DNA of 64,000 nt from Sphaerochaeta globosa str. Buddy (GTDB lineage: Bacteria > Spirochaetota > Spirochaetia > Sphaerochaetales > Sphaerochaetaceae): the NCBI RefSeq assembly GCF_000190435.1, contig NC_015152.1:166458-230457 (forward strand), in the 5' to 3' direction. Within the stretch, counting starts at the first letter, position 1. The number at the start of each line of letters is the position of its first letter. This document shows, in pieces, positions 51,669 to 60,917 of this stretch. A model generated the notes under the pieces. The model did not search any database, had not been told where the DNA came from, and worked only from the letters and a program-made list of their open reading frames with translations. A program made the translations under genes and the position numbers.

Positions 51669-52538
51669 TTACGATTCACTATCTTCCACCTTCGGTCGAT
51701 AGGCCGAAAGGTGGTCCAGATAGTTGGTGGGCGGAAAGCCCATCACTTTTTTGAACACCTTTGAATAATACAATGCATTGGTAAAGCCACACTGGTAGGC
51801 AACCTCCTTCAAGGAGAAACAGCCTTTCTCCAAGAGGTTACATGATGCTTTTATTCTGTATTCGGTAAGGTAGTCCAAAGGTGACAGTGACATATTTGCC
51901 AGGAATGCACGATACAGACAGCTTCGGCTGACTCCGACAGCCCGGGCGATATCCTCTACGGTAATTTTGTTTGCAAAATTTGCGGCAATGTACTCACAGG
52001 CGGGTTCCATATACTCAAGACCGGGATTATGGGGGAACACCTGACTTGTCTGCGTCATAAGGAAAGAGAGACACGAATACAGCTTACCGGTCATTCCTAC
52101 GATCTGGGCTGGTCTGTCACCCCGGCAGCCATAGATTTCACGGAACGTCTCCTCAATTTTCGCCCTGCTGCCGATCGGGGTTTGCAAGACAGGCTTCAAC
52201 GGGGTGAACCCGATTGCATCGGTCAATAGACGGGCATCGCCTCCGGTAAAGCCTACCCAGCAGAGCTCCCACGGGTTTTGGCGATCAGCCTTCGGATATA
52301 CTTTTGTATGAGGGTAGATCAACATCAGGTCTCCCACTTCCACGGTATGGACCTTGTTGTTCGTACGCAGTATTCCCCCTCCATGCAGACAGAAATGCAG
52401 GGAATAGAACTGCCTGACATCGGGGCCGTGCACAAAACCGGGAGAGCTTTGTTCTATACCCACCGAATGTACGATGAGTGAGGACATTCCGTGGAATTGA
52501 TTATAAAAGTAATTCTTGTAAGGAACAAAGGTGGCCAT
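51669..52538 (-). CDS. AraC-family transcription regulator
   Basis: N-terminal cupin-like sensor (about residues 10-140) with HFCLHGGGILRTNNKVHTVEVGDL, then an AraC double HTH at about 185-280: ITVEDIARAVGVSRSCLYRAF and FSLKEVAYQCGFTNALYYSKVFKKVMGFPPTNYL. The start at MATFVPYKNYF is backed by GAGG. It is convergent with the nag/TRAP operon and 5 bp from dctM, so it is the natural candidate to control it. Its upstream DNA contains the stump of a PIN-like frame from the next locus. Confidence 0.88.
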   Translation of the reverse strand: MATFVPYKNYFYNQFHGMSSLIVHSVGIEQSSPGFVHGPDVRQFYSLHFCLHGGGILRTNNKVHTVEVGDLMLIYPHTKVYPKADRQNPWELCWVGFTGGDARLLTDAIGFTPLKPVLQTPIGSRAKIEETFREIYGCRGDRPAQIVGMTGKLYSCLSFLMTQTSQVFPHNPGLEYMEPACEYIAANFANKITVEDIARAVGVSRSCLYRAFLANMSLSPLDYLTEYRIKASCNLLEKGCFSLKEVAYQCGFTNALYYSKVFKKVMGFPPTNYLDHLSAYRPKVEDSES

Positions 52539-52593
52539 CGTGTACCTCGTCTGACTTTGTGTAGCATACCAAAGAGCGTGGGGTGAGACAATC

Positions 52594-52632
52594 TGCAATT
52601 TCTATGAAGATGTTTGTGTCACTGACTAACAA
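52594..52632 (-). pseudogene. stump of a PIN-domain toxin-like gene (copy 1)
   Basis: Overlapping the end of the ImmA/IrrE gene, a TTG opens a frame reading LLVSDTNIFIEIA, the first strand and first acidic residue of a PIN nuclease of the kind that follows ImmA/IrrE genes elsewhere. Homology ends after 13 codons, where the AraC promoter begins. Confidence 0.55.
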
Positions 52633-53680
52633 GGGCGACATCACTATCTCTCATATATCGGTTTCGATGAAACTCCATAACAGATTGACCGAGCAACTCA
52701 GCTGCTTTGGCTTCTTCGATAATGCCTTCCCCTAATGCTCGATACACAAGGTGCTTGAAAAAGGATGTTGTCTCAAGAGAATATGGCTCTCCTGGTTCTT
52801 GCTTTTTCCAGCCATTGGAGGAGAACAGCATGCACAGGTGTTTGTACGTAGATTCTGAGATGATTGAAGTGTCAAATGCACGTCGGATACATGCTTGCAT
52901 ACTGATCCCATACCGATGTTTGATATGGTACAACTCTCCAATCTCCAATGTATGTCGCTTTGTCCCAAGGAAGGAGTAGATTGTGGGTAATGGTATGAGA
53001 AATGCCTGGGCGAAACGATGGCAACACAACTCTAGATTCAAGCCTTCTGGAAGCGACGATGCAAACGCAAAATGACCCAACTCGTGAGCCAAGGTAAAGC
53101 GTTGGCGGGTACCGTCGCCTTGTTGTTGACAAACAAGGATGGGCGTTCCTTCAATGGATGCTTGCAGTCCATCATAAGCTCCCTGAGCTGAAATATTGCT
53201 CATAATTACCAAGAATCCGTGTTCTTCCACTAGCGCAGTGAGATTGGGGATTTCTTTGGTACCCAGATTCCACGCAGATCGAAGATTCATCGCATACGTT
53301 TCAATATCTTCAAGATTCTCAATAGTGGCAGGAGGCAGTACTGGTGGAGAAATGGGAAAGTGGGGCCAAAGTTGCTTCAACTCGAACCAGCGTTCTGCTT
53401 GTTCAAGCACATCAGCTTCAATTTGCTGGAGAACTTTCCGGGAAAGCGATGACTTTTTCCGATATTGGATGTTCTGTAAGGTAATCTGTGTAGGACGGAA
53501 GAAATACTCACTTTTGAGGCCCAAAGAAGCCGCCAGCCTGATGAGGGTTGCCGAAGAGGGCATGCTTTCCCCATGTTCGTACTTCTTAATCATATTGGCA
53601 CTTATTCCCACCTTCGTAGCAAGGTTTTGCATCGAGAATCCTGATGAGACACGTGCTCGTTTCAATCGCTCAGCAAACAT
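52619..53680 (-). CDS. XRE/ImmA-IrrE family metallopeptidase regulator
   Basis: Residues 5-60 are a Cro/CI-type HTH (FSMQNLATKVGISANMIKKYE). From about 140 to 290 lies the ImmA/IrrE zinc peptidase, with HELGH at 199-203 and the third ligand near LELCCHRFAQAFLIP. Such proteins act as antitoxin or stress-response peptidase, often paired with a PIN or other toxin. Here the partner is only a 13-codon stump, so the gene stands alone. A second, truncated copy of its 3' end lies at 60934-61047. An inverted repeat 24-63 bp upstream of the start looks like its own operator. Confidence 0.88.
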   Translation of the reverse strand: MFAERLKRARVSSGFSMQNLATKVGISANMIKKYEHGESMPSSATLIRLAASLGLKSEYFFRPTQITLQNIQYRKKSSLSRKVLQQIEADVLEQAERWFELKQLWPHFPISPPVLPPATIENLEDIETYAMNLRSAWNLGTKEIPNLTALVEEHGFLVIMSNISAQGAYDGLQASIEGTPILVCQQQGDGTRQRFTLAHELGHFAFASSLPEGLNLELCCHRFAQAFLIPLPTIYSFLGTKRHTLEIGELYHIKHRYGISMQACIRRAFDTSIISESTYKHLCMLFSSNGWKKQEPGEPYSLETTSFFKHLVYRALGEGIIEEAKAAELLGQSVMEFHRNRYMRDSDVALVSQ

Positions 53681-53703
53681 TGCTGGTTTCTCCTTGTGTT
53701 GTC

Positions 53704-53743
53704 TGGTTTATAAAAAAACACTACTTTACATATTTATAAACCA
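53704..53743. promoter_or_regulatory. inverted repeat, candidate operator of the ImmA/IrrE gene
   Basis: TGGTTTATAAA and TTTATAAACCA are perfect 11-bp inverted arms 18 bp apart. Each arm holds the palindrome TTTATAAA; their centres are 26 bp apart. Fits self-repression by an XRE protein. Confidence 0.6.
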
Positions 53744-53911
53744 TTATCTACAACAAATGAAATATCTATGGGACAATAATTGGAGGTTGTATAGGCAGCG
53801 TTTAGCAAAATGATGTGATTAGGCCAAGCCCCGCAAGAGATTATCGTTATCAAAAACCTCTGCTGTTGTTTTCTCTGGTGGTCCTACCCTCAGGTGGTGT
53901 ATCCTTCCACC

Positions 53912-55039
53912 ATGACATCCAAGCAAGCGACTTCTCCTGCTTTCCTTGAACTCAGGAACATAAGCAAGACCTACCAGATCTCCAAAACACACTATGTAGA
54001 GGCAGTGGAATCTGTTTCCTTATGCATTGCAGAAGGTGAGTTTGTCACTCTCATCGGTCCCTCCGGTTGCGGCAAGAGCACAACGCTGAGAATTATTGCA
54101 GGGTTTCTCAAGCCCAGTGGCGGAGAAGTCCTTTTGGAAGGCAAGCCGATCACCCATCTGGGGCCTCAGGATCGTAATATTCCCATGGTCTTCCAAAATT
54201 ATGCCCTGTTTCCCCATCTCAATGTTTTTGAGAATATTGCCTATGGGCTGAGAGCCCGGAAACTTTCCGATGAGATCATCGGCCACGATGTGGCAATGAT
54301 GTGCCAGATGCTCAATCTGGTGGGAACCGAAACACGGTTTCCCGATGAACTTTCCGATGGCCAACAGCAGCGCGTCGCCCTCGCCCGGGCTTTGGTACTC
54401 AAGCCCAAGATCCTGCTTTTCGATGAACCGCTGTCCAACCTGGACGCTCGCCTTCGCCTGCAGACACGCGCTCAGATAAAACGCATGCAGGAGACGCTGA
54501 ACATCACCGTGCTCTATGTCACCCACGACCAGAGCGAAGCGCTCAGCATTCCCGACCGGGTCATTGTCATGAACAAGGGCAGAATCATCCAGATAGGCAA
54601 GCCCAGGGAGGTGTACAACCATCCCAAGACTCCCTTTGTTGCCGACTTCATCGGTAATTCCAACTTTTACGATGTCTGTGTAAATCAGGTGGGCCCCCAA
54701 TCAGTCCAAATTATGTTGCAGGACCTTGAGTTTGAGGTTCCCCTCCCCAACTGTGAGGGCCAGCCTACTCGAGAGGAAATGCTGCTGCTCTGTATCAATC
54801 CGATAACCATCGGCATCGAGGTTTGCAGTACCAGCCTAGGTAAAAACCAATGCAAGGCCGTAGTTGAGCTTTGCCAATTCAGTGGCCAAGCCTTTGAGTA
54901 TACCCTTGCCTTCGGGGATGCAAGCATTCGGGTGGTACAACCGAATAGTATGGGCGATGCACCCCAATTTGAGGTGGATACGGAAGTGGTGCTTACCTTC
55001 CATCCGGACTCCTTTCATCTGTTCGGGATAGAGGAGTAG
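53912..55039 (+). CDS. ABC transporter ATPase (PotA/FbpC type)
   Basis: Walker A GPSGCGKSTTLR, Q-loop VFQNYALFPHLNVFENI, Walker B ILLFDEPLSNLDARL and THDQSEAL place it with the polyamine/iron-type importers, including the C-terminal TOBE-like region (about 280-375). The signature reads LSDGQQQR, with Asp where Gly is usual. It is 4 bp upstream of a histidine kinase gene and the operon has another complete ATPase 5 kb downstream, so it may serve as a second ATPase or a signalling partner. ATG chosen; two GTG codons 5-6 codons earlier are possible. Confidence 0.85.
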   Translation: MTSKQATSPAFLELRNISKTYQISKTHYVEAVESVSLCIAEGEFVTLIGPSGCGKSTTLRIIAGFLKPSGGEVLLEGKPITHLGPQDRNIPMVFQNYALFPHLNVFENIAYGLRARKLSDEIIGHDVAMMCQMLNLVGTETRFPDELSDGQQQRVALARALVLKPKILLFDEPLSNLDARLRLQTRAQIKRMQETLNITVLYVTHDQSEALSIPDRVIVMNKGRIIQIGKPREVYNHPKTPFVADFIGNSNFYDVCVNQVGPQSVQIMLQDLEFEVPLPNCEGQPTREEMLLLCINPITIGIEVCSTSLGKNQCKAVVELCQFSGQAFEYTLAFGDASIRVVQPNSMGDAPQFEVDTEVVLTFHPDSFHLFGIEE

Positions 55040-55043
55040 GCTG

Positions 55044-56081
55044 ATGAACAAAGCAAATGCCAACGATGTTGTACTGCACGTGCTCAGCCTGGTATTGGAA
55101 TCCATCCTAGTGTACCTTGTCTCGTTGCTTTTTCATGAAGCCTTTATCGTCCTGTCCTGCTTCCTGATTTATTGTACGTTGCGCCCGACCCTTGGAGAAC
55201 AACGCCTCGTGGTGGACGTCCTGAGCGCTCTTTTGGTTCCAATAGTTCTGGCAGTTGTTCGGTTCACAGCGTTTCCTACCTTCTCCTGGACCGCCGCAGT
55301 TCTTATCCTGGTTGCAGGTTCGCTTGCTTCCCTGGTGGTCAAATATCGATCACGATTGACCAAGAAGGGAGAGAAATCGATCACCAAAGCAGCCCACCAG
55401 CACATGTTGGCAACCCTTGCCCATGAGATCAGGACCCCGCTTACCATCATGCAGACAACGGAGAATGTCTTGATGGAGCAAATTCCCGGCCCGCTCAACG
55501 CCCGCCAGAGAAAATTCATGGAGTCGATATTCATCAACACCCACCGACTGATCACCTTCAGTGAGAACATGCTGACACTATTGAAGATGGAACAGGATTG
55601 GCAACCCGACCTATCCAAGCCCATCGACCTCAGGCTTTTGATCCGTCAAGTCAGCGATACCATGCAACCGATGCTGCTGGTAAAAAAGCAGCAGATCAAA
55701 TGCTTCTTTCCCTCGCTTTTGTCACGACCCAAGGCTGACGAGGCTTGGATCCGCCAAGTCCTGATCAACCTGATCCACAACGCCAGTAAGCACACCGATG
55801 AGCAGGGCTCTATTCTCATTACGGTGACACAGGATGACCGGCAGGTGGTCGTCACCGTAACCGATACCGGCCACGGCCTGCTGGGCAGTGAGAGGGAGAC
55901 CTTGTTCAAGGAGTTCTACCAGGAGAACCAGGACAAGAGGGAGTATCAGGATGGATTCGGCCTCGGTCTCTCCATTGTTCGGGCCATCATCGAGCGCCAC
56001 CATGGCAAGGTGTACATAACCAGTACCAAGGAGATGGGTACCATGGTATCATTCAATCTACCGGCGGAGGCTTCAAGGTGA
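55044..56081 (+). CDS. intramembrane-sensing histidine kinase
   Basis: Four helices in the first 100 residues with almost no extracytoplasmic loop, then HisKA with H127 in ATLAHEIRTPLTIM and a HATPase domain (LINLIHNASKHT, DTGHGLLG, FGLGLSIVRAIIERHHG). Kinases of this shape usually sense through a membrane partner, and this one is encoded between an ABC ATPase and an ABC importer. It is coupled to the response regulator by a GTGA overlap. Confidence 0.88.
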   Translation: MNKANANDVVLHVLSLVLESILVYLVSLLFHEAFIVLSCFLIYCTLRPTLGEQRLVVDVLSALLVPIVLAVVRFTAFPTFSWTAAVLILVAGSLASLVVKYRSRLTKKGEKSITKAAHQHMLATLAHEIRTPLTIMQTTENVLMEQIPGPLNARQRKFMESIFINTHRLITFSENMLTLLKMEQDWQPDLSKPIDLRLLIRQVSDTMQPMLLVKKQQIKCFFPSLLSRPKADEAWIRQVLINLIHNASKHTDEQGSILITVTQDDRQVVVTVTDTGHGLLGSERETLFKEFYQENQDKREYQDGFGLGLSIVRAIIERHHGKVYITSTKEMGTMVSFNLPAEASR

Positions 56082-56776
56082 AAGGGAAAGTCTTGGTAGT
56101 CGATGATGAGCGTGACATTCAGGATGTACTTGCTTTTGTGCTCGAGGATGCCGGCTATGAGACCAGGACCACCGGCCGCGGCGATGAAGCCCTGGTCCTT
56201 GCACAAGAGTGGCTGCCCGATATCGTAATCCTCGATATAGGACTGCCCGGCCTCAATGGTTTGGAAGTATGTCCCCGCTTGGTAGCCATGGACATTCCGG
56301 TAATTGTGTTGAGCAGCCACGACCGTGACGACCAGATTGTTGAAGGTCTGGAGGTCGGGGCTGAGGACTATGTTTCCAAGCCGTTCAACCTTAAGGAGCT
56401 GTTGCTCAGAGTAGAGAAGATTCTACGCAGAACCAGACCGGCCGAAGCAGCGGCTGCCCTCCTTGCCATCGGCTCTCTAACCATCGATATGCGTAAGAGT
56501 GCCGTTTCCATCGAGGGAGAGCTGATTAATCTCACCCCGACGGAGTACAAGATTGTTGAGTTTCTGGCCAAGCATGCCCATACGCCGGTCTCCAGTGAAA
56601 TGCTGCTGCAGCAGGTTTGGAATGCTGAAGAGTGGATTCAGGGCCCTGAGATGGTGAAGGTGAATATCAGCAGGTTGCGTAAGAAACTGGAGAAGGATCC
56701 TTCCAATCCTCGCTATCTGCTCAACCGTTGGGGGTATGGCTACCTTCTGACCGATACCTCTCTCATTGGGAAATGA
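56078..56776 (+). CDS. OmpR-family response regulator
   Basis: REC domain with D9-D10 in VLVVDDERD, phospho-acceptor D53 in IVILDIGLPG, and the switch lysine in YVSKPFNLKELLLRV. The winged helix follows (LTPTEYKIVEFLAKHAHTPV ... VNISRLRKKLEKD). Probably controls the binding-protein gene 118 bp downstream, whose upstream region has repeats. Starts at GTG. Confidence 0.92.
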   Translation: MKGKVLVVDDERDIQDVLAFVLEDAGYETRTTGRGDEALVLAQEWLPDIVILDIGLPGLNGLEVCPRLVAMDIPVIVLSSHDRDDQIVEGLEVGAEDYVSKPFNLKELLLRVEKILRRTRPAEAAAALLAIGSLTIDMRKSAVSIEGELINLTPTEYKIVEFLAKHAHTPVSSEMLLQQVWNAEEWIQGPEMVKVNISRLRKKLEKDPSNPRYLLNRWGYGYLLTDTSLIGK

Positions 56777-56780
56777 CATT

Positions 56781-56804
56781 GTTACGGTTTTGTAACTTGC
56801 GGTT
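56781..56804. promoter_or_regulatory. candidate response-regulator site
   Basis: GTTAC-GGTTTT-GTAAC is an inverted repeat, and TTACGGTT and TTGCGGTT form an 8-bp direct repeat with one mismatch. It lies between the regulator gene and the iron-type operon. Confidence 0.35.
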
Positions 56805-56834
56805 CTTCACCCTTGGGCTGAGACTGTACATACG

Positions 56835-56860
56835 TGCTGGATATATGCGTATTTCCAGCA
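56835..56860 (+). promoter_or_regulatory. stem in the binding-protein gene leader
   Basis: TGCTGGA and TCCAGCA pair around a 12-nt loop, 34 bp before the start codon. Confidence 0.35.
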
Positions 56861-56893
56861 AAGTGAATAAGTTCTGAGAAAGGGAGGAACGTT

Positions 56894-57925
56894 ATGAACA
56901 AAATGCAGAAAGTACTGACTCTCCTGCTGTTGGTTGCTCTGTGTATGGCACCCGTCTTTGCAGCCGGTGTGGAAGAGGCCAAGCCCAAGGTAGGAGGAAC
57001 ACTGAATGTGTATTCCATCATGCCTGAGAAGTATGCCACCAAGATTTTTGAAGAATTCACCAAGGAAACCGGAATCAAGGTGAATTTTGTACGCCTTTCC
57101 TCGGGTGAGGCTCTTGCGAGAATCATCGCCGAGAAAGCTAATCCGCAGGTCGATGCTCTGTGGGGCGGCCCAGCCGACACCTATGAAGCCGGCGTACTTG
57201 AGGGTGTATTCGATGTGTATGTACCCTCCGAAGCTGCTAAGGTTCCCACCCAGTTCAAGTCCGCAAAGGGCTACTGGACCGGAATCGGTGTCATTCCGCT
57301 CACATTCATGAGCAATGCCAAATACCTCAAGGAAAAAGGCCTGAATCCCCCGACCAGCTGGAACGACCTGCTTGATCCCGCCTACAAGAACAGCCTGCAG
57401 ATGGCCGATGCCCGCACCAGCGGCACAGCTACCGAACGCATCTACTCGTTGGTGAAGGTAATGGGTGAGGACGAAGCGTTTGCCTACCAGAAGAAGCTTC
57501 ACCAGAACATTCAGCTCTACACCAAGGGCGGAGCCGGTGGTGCCATGCCGGTTGCAACCGGTCAGGCTGCCTCGGGTGTCTTCTACATCGTCGACGCACT
57601 TGACATCCAGCAACAGGGTTACGATTTGGTCATTTCCTATCCCAAGGAAGGCGTGACCTACGGTGTTGAGGCCTCGGGCATCATTAAGGGAGCAAAGAAC
57701 CTGGAAGCTGCAAAGGCTCTCATGGATTGGGCTTCCACCAAGAGACTCGGTGAAGTCATGGTTGCCAACCTGATCAACTACATCCCCACCAGACCCGATG
57801 TAACGGTCACCAACCCGGCATTGGACATGTCCAAAGTCAAGTTGCTTGAAGCTGAGGTTGCATGGAAGGGCGAGAATCGGACCCGTCTGGTTGAACGCTG
57901 GATTGCTGAAGTCATTCAGCAGTAA
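56894..57925 (+). CDS. iron(III)-type ABC substrate-binding protein
   Basis: Signal peptide ending APVFA, mature end AGVEEAKPKVGG. The fold is that of FbpA/AfuA/2-aminoethylphosphonate-type binding proteins: GTLNVYSIMPEKYATKIFEEFTKETGIKVNF, SSGEALARIIAEKANPQVDALWGG, and SWNDLLDPAYKNSLQMADA. Whether it binds ferric iron, a ferric chelate or another anion cannot be told; no clear tyrosine pair for iron was assigned. GAAAGGGAGGAACGTT precedes the ATG. First gene of the SBP-permease-ATPase unit. Confidence 0.85.
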   Translation: MNKMQKVLTLLLLVALCMAPVFAAGVEEAKPKVGGTLNVYSIMPEKYATKIFEEFTKETGIKVNFVRLSSGEALARIIAEKANPQVDALWGGPADTYEAGVLEGVFDVYVPSEAAKVPTQFKSAKGYWTGIGVIPLTFMSNAKYLKEKGLNPPTSWNDLLDPAYKNSLQMADARTSGTATERIYSLVKVMGEDEAFAYQKKLHQNIQLYTKGGAGGAMPVATGQAASGVFYIVDALDIQQQGYDLVISYPKEGVTYGVEASGIIKGAKNLEAAKALMDWASTKRLGEVMVANLINYIPTRPDVTVTNPALDMSKVKLLEAEVAWKGENRTRLVERWIAEVIQQ

Positions 57926-58006
57926 CGCAAGGATTTTTTTCGGACAGGGAGGGATCGTCGACCTAAGACGGTCCCTCTGTCAAACCTCTATCAAAAGGAA
58001 CATCGC

Positions 58007-59707
58007 ATGCATGGTACGATGAAACGCAAGTCACTCTCCAAAACCGACCCGGCACTCTTTTTTGCCCTGGTTACCGTTTGGCTTTCGTTCGCTGTTTTCA
58101 TTTTCCTTCCTTTGATACGTCTCTTGCTGACTACCTTCATAGTCGACGGAGCCTTGTCATTTACCAACATGAAAAAGGTGTTGGGAACCGGATATAACAT
58201 CAGGGCATTGTACGGCAGTTTGATTCTTGCCACCGCAGTCAGCCTCTCAGGCACCTTCTTGGGGTACTTGTTTGCCCTTGCCGTAACCCGGACCAATCTA
58301 CCAAAAATTCTTAAGACCTTGTTGGGGGCTGTCACCATCCTGCCGCTCATTTCCCCTCCGTTTACCAGCAGTATCTCCTTGACGCTGGCTCTGGGGCCCA
58401 ACGGCATGTTGCTCAAAGCATTCGGCATTGGTGATTTCTCCATCTATGGGTTTCTGGGAACGTGGATTTCTGAAACCCTGACGTATTTCCCGGTTGCCTT
58501 CATGGTCATTACCGCGATTCTGAATACCATGAGCGCAACCCTCGACGATGCCGCCCTCTGCCTGGGAGCATCGCGCTGGAGAATGTTCAGAACCATTACC
58601 ATTCCCCTGTCGCTGCCGGGTATCGGCAACTCAGTGTTGCTGTTGTTCGGGGCAAGCTTGGCCGACTTTGCCACCCCACTCATTCTGGGAGGGCACACGT
58701 TCCCGGTATTGCCTACTGAAGCCTACTTGCTGATCACCGGCATGTTCGACCTGAGAGGCGGAGCAACCCTTTCCTTCCTGTTGTTGGTTCCTGCCTTGCT
58801 GGTGTTCTTTTTACAGCGCATGCTGCTTGGCAACAAGAGCTTTGTATCGGTGACAGGAAAGAACGGTGCCCGTACGGAGTTTGCGAGACTTCCCTCTGCT
58901 TTGACAGCCTTTATTGCCGTCATCTGCTCCTTCTTGGTGGTGTTCATCCTCTACCTCTATGCGATCATCCTCTGGGGTTCGTTCGTGAAGGTCTGGAGCG
59001 TGAACAACAGTTTCACCCTCGACCACTACCTCTATGTATTCAAGCATGGGCAGAAGGCCATTTCGGACACCCTCTTGATTGCAATCCTCTCGACGGTCAT
59101 CGGTTCGGTTCTTGCAGTGGTAATCGGCTACGTTGCCCAGCGCAAGCAGTTCGTCGGCAAGCGCTTCTTTGAATTCAGCAGCATGCTCAATTACGCACTT
59201 CCCGGTACGGTTGTCGGTATTGCTTACATTATTGCCTTCAACCAGCGTCCGATCCTTTTGACCGGCACCTTGAGCATTCTGGTTGCCGCCTATGTATTCC
59301 GCTACTATGCCACCGGCATCCGCTCGGTGATCGCCTCCCTTGAGCAAATCGACCCGGCCCTTGAGGAGGCTTCCCTCAGCCTTGGGGCTAGCTCGATCCG
59401 CACCTTCACCCATGTCACCATTCCCTTGATCATCCCGGCAGTGCTTGCAGGTATGCGTTATCTGTTCATCCACTGCATGACAGCCATCAGTGCAACCATA
59501 TTCCTGGTATCGGTGCGTTGGACGCTCCTGACTACCAGAATCCTGGAGAGCATGACCGAGCTGCAGTTTTCCCAGGCATCGGCATTCTCCATGGTCCTGA
59601 TCGTCATCGTCTTCATTGCCGATGCAATCATGCTGTACCTGATGAAGCTTTCCACCTCCAAATTCCATAAATCCCAGGAGATTTCCTATGAAAAAGTCGG
59701 CGCTTGA
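58007..59707 (+). CDS. FbpB-type double ABC permease
   Basis: 566 residues with two copies of the binding-protein-dependent permease domain, each with the EAA motif: LDDAALCLGASRWRMFRTITIPL and LEEASLSLGASSIRTFTHVTIPL. About twelve helices. This fused layout is standard for AfuB/FbpB. Overlaps the ATPase gene by 20 bp. Confidence 0.9.
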   Translation: MHGTMKRKSLSKTDPALFFALVTVWLSFAVFIFLPLIRLLLTTFIVDGALSFTNMKKVLGTGYNIRALYGSLILATAVSLSGTFLGYLFALAVTRTNLPKILKTLLGAVTILPLISPPFTSSISLTLALGPNGMLLKAFGIGDFSIYGFLGTWISETLTYFPVAFMVITAILNTMSATLDDAALCLGASRWRMFRTITIPLSLPGIGNSVLLLFGASLADFATPLILGGHTFPVLPTEAYLLITGMFDLRGGATLSFLLLVPALLVFFLQRMLLGNKSFVSVTGKNGARTEFARLPSALTAFIAVICSFLVVFILYLYAIILWGSFVKVWSVNNSFTLDHYLYVFKHGQKAISDTLLIAILSTVIGSVLAVVIGYVAQRKQFVGKRFFEFSSMLNYALPGTVVGIAYIIAFNQRPILLTGTLSILVAAYVFRYYATGIRSVIASLEQIDPALEEASLSLGASSIRTFTHVTIPLIIPAVLAGMRYLFIHCMTAISATIFLVSVRWTLLTTRILESMTELQFSQASAFSMVLIVIVFIADAIMLYLMKLSTSKFHKSQEISYEKVGA

Positions 59708-60803
59708 ACTCAAAGATGTAACGAAAGTATTCCAGAAAGGCCGGGAAACCGTCCGTGCTGTCGATACCGTCAACCTCTTGGTGGAAGAGGGTGAGCTGGT
59801 TACGTTCCTCGGCCCCTCCGGCTGCGGCAAGACAACGACACTGCGCATGGTTGCAGGCTTCGAGCTCCCCAGCGGTGGACAGATTACCATCCAAGGCGAG
59901 GACATGACCAATACGCCGGTGAACAAGCGGGGTATCGGGTTTGTGTTCCAGAACTATGCCCTGTTTCCCCATATGAGCGTTTTCAACAATGTGGCATACG
60001 GCCTGAAGTCCAGGGGCGAGAAGGATGATGCAATACGGCCCAAGGTGATCAAGGCCTTGCTTCTGGTAGGGTTGCAGAATACGGAGAACCGCTATCCCAG
60101 TCAGCTCTCCGGCGGCGAGCAGCAGCGCGTCGCTCTGGCCCGGGTCATTGTGATGGAACCCAAGCTATTGTTGATGGACGAGCCGCTTTCCAACCTGGAT
60201 GCAAAGCTACGCCTGCATATGCGCACCGAAATCCGCAAGTTGCAGAAGAAGCTGGGTATTACGTGCCTCTATGTCACCCATGACCAGAGCGAGGCTCTCA
60301 CCATGGCTGACCGCATTGTGGTCATGAACAAGGGCAAGGTGGAGCAGATCGGCACCCCGTTTGAGATCTACAGCAATCCGCAGTCCTTGTTTGTCGCCGA
60401 CTTCATCGGCCAGGCCAATATTGTGAAGTTGGAAGTAACGGCCATTGATGATGAAACACTCACAGCCAGTGTGCCTGGAGGCAAAACCTATGCAGCAAAG
60501 GCCCTTAAGCCGGACAAGTACCAAAAGACCGAGGTGATTTACCACGTAGGAAACAATGCCGCCTTGGTAGTACGACCGGAGAGCATCCAAGTGGAACAGC
60601 AGAGCAGCGATCCTAGTTCGTTTCCTGCACAGGTTATTTCATCCATTTTTGTGGGCAGCCATATCGAGTATGAGCTGCGCCTGAAAAACAACACGGAGAT
60701 CAAGGCCTCGGTTCCCTACCTTTCGGGGATGAAAATCTTCGAGGAGGGCAGTGAGGTTTACGCCCTGTTCGACTCCTCCAACTCGGCGTTCCTGCCTGCT
60801 TGA
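59688..60803 (+). CDS. FbpC/PotA-type ABC ATPase
   Basis: Walker A GPSGCGKTTTLR, signature LSGGEQQRVALARV, Walker B LLLMDEPLSNLDAKL and a TOBE-like C-terminal domain. 371 residues. Unlike the other ATPase of this locus it has a standard signature, so it is the likely main motor for the double permease. Confidence 0.9.
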   Translation: MKKSALELKDVTKVFQKGRETVRAVDTVNLLVEEGELVTFLGPSGCGKTTTLRMVAGFELPSGGQITIQGEDMTNTPVNKRGIGFVFQNYALFPHMSVFNNVAYGLKSRGEKDDAIRPKVIKALLLVGLQNTENRYPSQLSGGEQQRVALARVIVMEPKLLLMDEPLSNLDAKLRLHMRTEIRKLQKKLGITCLYVTHDQSEALTMADRIVVMNKGKVEQIGTPFEIYSNPQSLFVADFIGQANIVKLEVTAIDDETLTASVPGGKTYAAKALKPDKYQKTEVIYHVGNNAALVVRPESIQVEQQSSDPSSFPAQVISSIFVGSHIEYELRLKNNTEIKASVPYLSGMKIFEEGSEVYALFDSSNSAFLPA

Positions 60804-60859
60804 GGAGACTTTACAAGTAAGAAACGTATTGAATACCTAGAGAAGAGAGTGAATCACAG

Positions 60860-60909
60860 AATACCTGCAGAAAACGTGATGGATATCACACAATCTGCAG
60901 GTATTTTGT
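60860..60909 (+). terminator. terminator of the iron-type ABC operon
   Basis: Perfect 12-bp arms AATACCTGCAGA and TCTGCAGGTATT around a loop that itself contains GTGAT/ATCAC. TTTT follows. Confidence 0.75.
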
Positions 60910-60917
60910 GAGGGATT

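Noticed and set aside
56807..57613. 268-residue frame antisense to the iron-type binding protein
   Set aside because: Opposes a gene with a signal peptide and a clear fold.
58811..59926. 371-residue frame antisense to the double permease and ATPase
   Set aside because: Spans two real genes on the other strand, with no coherent protein pattern.
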